Shown here: piece by piece, positions 57,502 through 64,000 of the stretch
How the letters are laid out: every line of letters begins with the position of its first letter
How positions within the stretch are numbered: position 1 is the first letter of the stretch
NCBI RefSeq assembly: GCF_035046485.1
Contig: NC_085138.1
Coordinates: 335,689,312-335,753,311 of the forward strand
DNA from: Aedes albopictus
Taxonomy: Eukaryota; Arthropoda; Insecta; Diptera; Culicidae
Direction of reading: 5' to 3'
Length of the DNA: 64,000 bases
Position numbers and translations under genes: made by a program
The notes under the pieces: generated by a model
The model's input: the letters and a program-made list of their open reading frames with translations, nothing else
What the model was told of the DNA's origin: nothing
Database searches by the model: none

Positions 57502-59800
57502 AGGAGAAGTTGGGGATTCTCAAGGAACATTGGGGATTTTTAGGAGATATTTGGGCCGGTAAAGGGAACTTAGGAATCATGGGGTTCCTTTAGAAATGAA
57601 ACCTTTGGGGAATCTAATCAACAAGTTGGACATTTTAGGAGAAGTTGGGGATTCTTAAGGAACATTGGGGATTGTTAGGAGATATTGGGGATTTTTAAGG
57701 AACATTGGGGATTTTAGGAGATATTGGGGATTTTTAAGGAACGTTGGGGATTTTTAGGAGATATTGGGGAGGGCAAAGGGAAATTAGGAATCATGGGGGT
57801 CCTTGGGAAATGATACCTTTGGGGAATCTAATCAACAAGATGGATATTTTAGGAGAAGTTGGGGATTTTTAAGGAACGTTGGGGATTTTTAGGAGATATT
57901 TAGGAGGACAAAGAGAAATAAGGAATCATGGGGGTTCTTGGGAAATGATACCTTTGGGGAATCTAATCAACAAGTTGGTCATTTTAGGAGAAGTTGGGGA
58001 TTCTTAAGGAACATTGGGGATTTTTAGGAGATATTGGGGCGGGAAAAGGGAACTTAGGAATCATGGGGGTCCTTGGGAAATGATACCTTTGGGGAATCTA
58101 ATAAAAAGTTATCCATTTTCGGAGATATTGAAGATTTTTAAGGAACATTGGGGGTTTTAGGAGATATTGGGAAGGGTAAAGGGAACTTGGGAATCATGGG
58201 GGTCCTTGGGAATTGATACCTTTGGGGAATCTAATCGACAAGTCGGACATTTTAGGAGATGTTGGGATTCTTAAGGAACATGGGGATTTTTAGGAGATAT
58301 TGGGGATTTCTAAGGAACATTGGGGATTTTTAAGCAACATTGGGGATTTTTAGGAGATATTGGGGCGGGTAAAGGGAACTTAGGAATCATGGCGGTCCTT
58401 CAGAAATGATACCTTTGGGGAATCTAATCAACAAGTTGGACATTTTAGGAGAAGTTGGGGATTCCTAAGGAACATTGGGGATTTTTAGGAGATATTGGGG
58501 ATGTTTATGGAACATTGGGGATGTTTAGGAGATATTGGGGTGGGTAAAGGGAACTTAGGAATCATGGGGTTCCTTGGGATATGATACCTTTGGGGAATCT
58601 AATCAACAAGTTGGTCATTTTAGGAGAAGTTGGGGATTCTTAAGGAACATTGGGGATTTTTAGGAGATATTGGGGCGGGAAAAGGGAACTTAGGAATCAT
58701 GAGGATCCTTGGGATATAATACCTTTGAAGAATCTAATCAACAAGATGGATATTTTTGGAGATATTGGGGATTTTTAAGGAACATTGGAGATTTTTAGGA
58801 GATATTGGGGTGGGTAAAGGGAACTTAGGAATCATGGGGGTCCTTTAGAAATGATACCTTTGGGGAATCTAATCAACAAGTTGGATGTTTTAGGAGAATT
58901 TGGGGATTCTTAAGGAACATTGGGAATTTTTAGGAGATATTGGGGATTTTTCAGGAACATTGGGGATTTTTAGGAGATATTGGGGCCGGTAAAGGGAACT
59001 TAGGAATCATGGGAGTCCTTGGGAAATGATACCTTTGGGGAATCTAATCAACAAGTTGGTCATTTTAGGAGAAGTTGGGGATTCTTAAGGAACATTGGGG
59101 ATTTTTAGGAGATATTGGGGCGGGAAAAGGGAACTTAGGAATCATGGGGGTCCTTGGGAAATGATACCTTTGGGGAATCTAATAACAAGTTATCCATTTT
59201 CGGAGATATTGAAGATTTTTAAGGAACATTGGGGGTTTTAGGAGATATTGGGAAGGGTAAAGGGAACTTGGGAATCATGGGGGTCCTTGGGAATTGATAC
59301 CTTTGGGGAATCTAATCGACAAGTCGGACATTTTAGGAGATGTTGAGATTCTTAAGGAACATGGGGATTTTTAGGAGATATTGGGGATTTCTAAGGAACA
59401 TTGGGGATTTTTAAGCAACATTGGGGATTTTTAGGAGATATTGGGGCGGGTAAAGGGAACTTAGGAATCATGGCGGTCCTTCAGAAATGATACCTTTGGG
59501 GAATCTAATCAACAAGTTGGACATTTTAGGAGAAGTTGGGGATTCCTAAGGAACATTGGGGATTTTTAGGAGATATTGGGGATGTTTATGGAACATTGGG
59601 GATGTTTAGGAGATATTGGGGTGGGTAAAGGGAACTTAGGAATCATGGGAGTCCTTGGGAAATGATACCTTTGGGGAATCTAATCGACAAGTTGGACAAT
59701 TTAGCAGAAGTTGGGGTTTCCTAAGGAACGTTGGGGATTTTTAGGAGATATTGGGGAGGGTAAAGGGAACTTAGGAATCATAGGGGTCCTTTGGAAATGA

Positions 59801-59965
59801 TCCCAAACGTTCCTTTAAAAATTCCTGATATCTCCCCGGATAAACGATAACCATAAGATTTGCTTAACCACCCCTTCGGGATACAGTTCGAACAGTATGC
59901 GGTATTGTTGAACTGTCTACATAACGGTCCGTGTATTGTGTTGGTTTATAAGGGTCCTTAGGAAT
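59801..59965. other. Turning point of the inverted minisatellite
   Basis: After a final plus-oriented unit, the sequence passes through a short complement-type stretch (CCCAAACGTTCCTTTAAAAA), a ~115-bp unique segment (about 59845-59960, including AACCACCCCTTCGGGATACA and AACGGTCCGTGTATTGTG), and then runs on as inverted units. No gene. Confidence 0.75.
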
Positions 59966-62900
59966 CCCAAACTTCTTCAAAAATGTCCAACTTGTTGTTT
60001 AGATTCCCGAAGGGTATCATTTTCCAAGGACGCCCATTATTCCTAAGTTCCCTATACCCTCCCCAATATTTCCTAAAAATCCCCAACGTTCCTTAAAAAA
60101 TTCCCAATATCTCCTAAAAATTCTCAAAGTTCCTTAAGAATCCACAATTTCTCCTGAAACGTCCAACTTATTCGATAAATTTCTCAAAGGCATTTTTTCC
60201 CAAGAAGACCTCCTTGATTCCTATGTTACCCTTACCCCCCCCCCCCAATATCTCCTTAAAATCCCTATCGTTCCTTAAAAAAATCTCCAAAATCTCCTCA
60301 AAAGCCCCAAAGTTCCCAAAAAATCCCCTATATCTTCTAAAAAGCCCCAACATTCCTTAATAAATCCCCAATATCTCCTCAAAATTTCCAATGTTTCTGA
60401 AGAATCCCCAACTTCTCCTAAAATGTCCAACTAAATCTAATGAATCCCAAAGGTATCATTTCCCATGGACCCCCATGATTCCTGAGGTCCGATTACCCTC
60501 CTCAATATCTCCTACAATTCCCAACGCTCCTTGAAAAATTCCCATTATCTCCCTAAAAATCCCCAACGTCATGAAACATCTCTAATATCTCCTAAAAATC
60601 CCCAAAGTTTCTTAAAAATCTCCAATATCTACTAAAAATCCCCAATATTCCCTAAAAATCCCCAATATCTCCTAAAAATCCCCAATGTTCCTTAAAAATC
60701 CCCAATATCTCCTTAAAATCCCCAATGTTCCTTAAGAATCCCCAATCTCTCCTAAAATATCCAACTTGTTGATTAGATTCCCCAGAGGTATCATTTCACA
60801 AGGAACCCCATGATTCCTAAGTTCCCTTTACCCTCTCCAATATCTCCTAAAATCCCCAATGTTCCTTAAAAACCCCAATATCTCCAAAAATATCCATCTT
60901 GTTTATTAGATTTCCCAAAGTTATCATTTCCCAAGGACCCCAATGATTCCTAAATTCCCTTTTCCCTCCTAAATACCTCCTAAAAATCCCCAATGTTCCT
61001 TAAGAATCCCCAACTTCTCCTAAAATATTCAACTTGTTGATTGAATTCCCCAAAGGTATCATTTCTCAAGGACCCCCATGATTCCGAAGTTCCCTTTACC
61101 CGCCCCAATATCTCCTATAAATCCCCAATGTTCTTTAAAAATTACCAACGTTCCTTAAAAATCCCCAATATCTCCTAAAAAACCCCAATGTTCCTTAAAA
61201 ATCCCCAATTTTCCTCAAGAATCCCCAACTTCTCCTGAAACGTCCAACTTGTTGATAAGATTCCCCAAAGGTATCATTTCCCAAGGACCGCCATGATTCC
61301 TAAGTTCCCTTTACCCTCTCCAATATCTCCTAAAACCCCCAATGTTCCTTAAGAATCCCCAATAACTCCAAAAATATCCATCTTGTTGATTAAATTTCCC
61401 AAAGGTATCATTTCTCAAGGACCCCCATGATTCCCAAGTTCCCTTTACCCGCCTCAATATCTCCTCAAAATTACCAATTACCAATTACCTTAAAAATCCC
61501 CAATGTTCCTTAAAAATCCCCAATATCTCCTAAAAATCCCCAATGTTCCTTAAGAATCCCCAACTTCTCCTAAAATGTCCAACTTGTTTATTAGATTCCC
61601 CAAAGGTATCATTTCCCAAGGACTCCCATGATTCCCAAGTTCCTTTTACCGTCCCCAATATCTCCAAAAAATCCCCAATGTTCCTTAAGAATCCCCAACT
61701 TCTTCTAAAATGTCCAACTTGTTGATTAAATTTCCCAAAGGTATCATATCCCAAGGACCCCCATGATTCCTTAGTTCCCTATCTCCTAAAAATCCCCCAT
61801 GTTCCTTAAAAATCCCCAATGTTCCTTAAAAATCCCCAATATCTCCTAAAAATCCCCAATGTTTTTTAAGAATCCCCACCTTTTCCTAAAATGTCCAACT
61901 TGTCTATTATATTCCCCAAAGGTATCATTTCCCAAGGACTCCCATGATTCCCAAGTTCCCTTTACCGGCCCCAATATCCCCAATGTTCCTTAAGAATCCC
62001 CAACTTCTCCTAAAATGTCCAACTTGTTGATTAGATTCCCCAAAGGTATCATTTCTCAAGGACCCCCATGATTCCTAAGTTCCCTTTACCCGCCCCAATA
62101 TCTCCTAAAAATCCCCAATGTTCCTTAAAAATCCCCAATGTTCCTTAAAAATCCCCAATATCTCCTAAAAATCCCCAATGTTCCTTAAGAATCCCCAACT
62201 TCTCCTAAAATGTCCAACTTGTTGATTAGATTCCCCAAAGGTATCATTTCTCAAGGACCCCCATGATTCCTAAGTTCCCTTTACCCGCCCCAATATCTCT
62301 TAAAAATCCCCAATGTTCCTTAAAAATCCCCAATGTTCCTTAATAACCCCCAATATCTCCTAAAAATCCCTAATGTTCTTTAAGAATCCCCAACTTCTCC
62401 TAAAATGTCCAACTTGTTGATTAGATTCCCCAAAGGTATCATTTCCCAAGGACTCCCATAATTTCTATGTACCCTTTACCCTCCCCAATATCTTCTAAAA
62501 ATCCCCAATGTTCCTTAAGAATTCCCAACTTCTCCTAAAATGTCCAACTTGTTGATTAGATTCCCCAAAGGTATCATTTTCCAAGGACTCCCATGATTCC
62601 TAAGTTCCCTTTACCGGCCCCAATATCTCCTAAAAATCCCCAATGTTCCTTAAGAATCCCCAACTTCTCCTAAAATGTCCAACTTGTTGATTAGATTCCC
62701 CAAAGGTATCATTTCCCAAGGACTCACATGATTCCTAAGTTCCCTTTACCGGCCCCAATATCTCCTAAAAATCCCCAATGTTCCTTAAGAATCCCCAACT
62801 TCTCCTAAAATGTCCAACTTGTTGATTAGATTCCCCAAAGGTATCATTTCTCAAGGACCTCCATGATTCCCAAGTTCCCTTTACCCGCCCCAATATCTCT

Positions 62901-63755
62901 TAAAAATCCCCAATGTTCCTTAAAAATCCCCAATGTTCCTTAAAAATCCTTAAGGGAGCATCCATTAAGTACGTCACGCCAAAATTCGGATTTTCAGACC
63001 CCCCCTCCCCCCTTCGTACGGGTTTTTCCTGTACTTAATACATTGCTTGTCACACTTTCACAAACCCCCCTCCCCCCTAGGACCGTGACGTGCTTAATGG
63101 ATGACCCCTAATGCTCTTTAAGAATCCCCAACTTCTCCTAAAATGTCCAACTTGTTGATTAGATTCCCCAAAGGTATCATTTCCCAAGGACTCCCATAAT
63201 TTCTAAGTACCCTTTACCCTCCCCAATATCTTCTAAAAATCCCCAATGTTCCTTAAGAATTCCCAACTTCTCCTAAAATGTCCAACTTGTTGATTAGATT
63301 CCCCAAAGGTATCATTTCCCAAGGACCCCATGATTCCTAAGTTCCCTTTACCGGCCCCAATATCTCCTAAAAATCCCCAATGTTCCTTAAAAATCCCCAA
63401 TGTTCCTTAAAAATCCCCAATATCTCCTAAAAATCCCTAATGTTCCTTAAGAATCCCCAACTTCTCCTAAAATGTCCAACTTGTTGATTAGATTCCCCAA
63501 AGGTATCATTTTCCAAGGACTCCCATGATTCCTAAGTTCCCTTTACCGGCCCCAATATCTCCTAAAAATCCCCAATGTTCCTTAAGAATCCCCAACTTCT
63601 CCTAAAATGTCCAACTTGTTGATTAGATTCCCCAAAGGTATCATTTCCCAAGGACTCCCATGATTCCTAAGTTCCCTTTACCGGCCCCAATATCTCCTAA
63701 AAATCCCCAATGTTCCTTAAAAATCCCCAATGTTCCTTAAAAATCCCCAATATCT
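59966..63755 (-). repeat. Same minisatellite in inverted orientation
   Basis: The complement of the 48.4-59.8 kb units: ATCCCCAATATCTCCTAAAA, CCCAATGTTCCTTAAGAATC, GTCCAACTTGTTGATTAGAT, CCCCAAAGGTATCATTTCCC. A stretch near 60235-60580 mirrors 54200-54535 including a run of 12-13 C (G on the other side), and further landmarks continue in mirrored order. A MITE is inserted at 62954. The array stops at about 63755 against a retrotransposon end. Confidence 0.95.
62954..63108. mobile_element. 155-bp MITE with TAA duplication in the minisatellite
   Basis: The inverted ends GGGAGCATCCATTAAGTACG and GGGGTCATCCATTAAGCACG are flanked by TAA (62951-62953, 63109-63111). Two pyrimidine-rich tracts (GACCCCCCCTCCCCCC and ACCCCCCTCCCCCC) lie inside. 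The uninterrupted site is seen in the related unit at about 62371 (CCCTAATGTTC). The TAA site fits PIF/Harbinger. It is related in layout to the element at 29175. Confidence 0.8.
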
Positions 63756-64000
63756 TAGCTTAGCTTAGCTTAGACTGACTGCACATATCTATGGTTGCTA
63801 CTCCGTGATTGACCCGAACCAATGACAGTTGCACAATGAATCAACTGAACAATTGACTGGGAGTGGTCAACATTCTCACTGTGCACGCTTCAGAGGCTCT
63901 CTTTAATGGTACAATAACGGCGCCGGCCACGTCCTTGCAGTCAGGTTGGGAGAGGGAAGGAATGTTAGTTGCAACCTTTGTTGTGAAAGTCCGCGTTTAC
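63756..64000 (-). mobile_element. 3' end of a minus-strand non-LTR element (tentative)
   Basis: The minisatellite meets TTAGCTTAGCTTAGCTTAG, which on the minus strand is a CTAAG tandem tail like those that end some non-LTR retrotransposons. The sequence beyond (GACTGACTGCACATATC ... GTTGCACAATGAATC) would be its 3' UTR. The coding part lies outside the window, so the class cannot be verified. Confidence 0.4.

Larger units (their letters stand above)
48425..59800 (+). repeat. Complex minisatellite, ~133-bp (+21n) units, plus orientation
   Basis: The unit has a head GAAATGATACCTTTGGGGAA, TCTAATCAACAAGTTGGACA and TTTTAGGAGAAGTTGGGGAT, then a variable number of 21-bp sub-repeats of two kinds (GGATTTTTAAGGAACATTGG and GGATTTTTAGGAGATATTGG), then a tail GGCCGGTAAAGGGAACTTAG and GAATCATGGGAGTCCTTGG. 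Distances between heads are 133 bp or larger by about 21 bp steps (for example about 133, 175, 195). Copies at 48.4-52.2 kb are very similar; those at 53.3-54.5 kb are the most diverged. Frames through the unit meet stops within 60-70 codons, so it is non-coding. Two SINEs are inserted. Confidence 0.95.

Noticed and set aside
48862..61754. Reading frames of 60-75 codons with NDTFGESNQQVGHFRRSWG-type repeats
   Set aside because: They are translations of the minisatellite unit; every frame meets a stop within about one unit and both orientations are equally open.
1..64000. Endogenous viral elements, which are common in Aedes genomes
   Set aside because: None of the reading frames showed flavivirus- or rhabdovirus-like proteins; all RT-related frames belong to non-LTR retrotransposons. 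A protein search would be needed to exclude short fragments.

Overview
This looks like intergenic, repeat-dominated DNA from a culicine mosquito, most probably Aedes. Three things suggest it: RTE-clade retrotransposons of the type abundant in Aedes, tRNA-derived SINEs that resemble the Feilai family, and a very high density of short inverted-repeat DNA elements. I recognised no host protein-coding gene, rRNA, functional tRNA, CRISPR or endogenous viral gene. Every protein-like segment I could identify is retrotransposon endonuclease, reverse transcriptase or RNase H, and all of them are broken. The organism call is inference from repeat content; no database search was possible.

Layout. 1-5 kb: AT-rich DNA, then a decayed minus-strand non-LTR element with RT and RNase H (1230-3399), ended by a palindromic MITE. 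5-11 kb: a minus-strand RTE copy (5690-10895) split by a 495-bp MITE and by a 2.3-kb TA-flanked element that carries an array of ~137-bp repeats. 12.9-16 kb: a 3.1-kb TA-flanked inverted-repeat element filled with SINEs, small MITEs and a degenerate minisatellite. 16-18 kb: a second, more decayed RTE-type element split by a second member of the ~500-bp MITE family. 21-33.6 kb: one RTE copy split into three parts, first by an 8.45-kb element with ~770-bp terminal inverted repeats starting CACAGTG and a 5-bp target duplication (Transib-like), then by a ~1.1-kb AT-rich foldback element. 33.6-38.3 kb: two degenerate minisatellite fields. 38.3-41.8 kb: the best RTE copy, spoiled by one 7-bp deletion and two nonsense codons. 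42-48 kb: a 1.34-kb TA-flanked element, a Helitron-like element and a second 5-bp-target-site foldback element (2.0 kb). 48.4-63.8 kb: about 15 kb of one complex minisatellite made of 21-bp sub-repeats in ~133-bp (+21n) units, plus strand to ~59.8 kb and inverted afterwards, with two SINEs and one MITE inserted.

How it fits together. Because several RTE copies are present, one copy gives the empty target site for elements inserted in another, so several boundaries and target-site duplications can be read to the base. The main results are two Transib-like foldback elements, a recurring architecture of TA-flanked non-autonomous elements with reiterated subterminal motifs, and a large inverted duplication inside the minisatellite. 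Nothing here codes for an intact transposase, so the DNA elements would have to be mobilised in trans.
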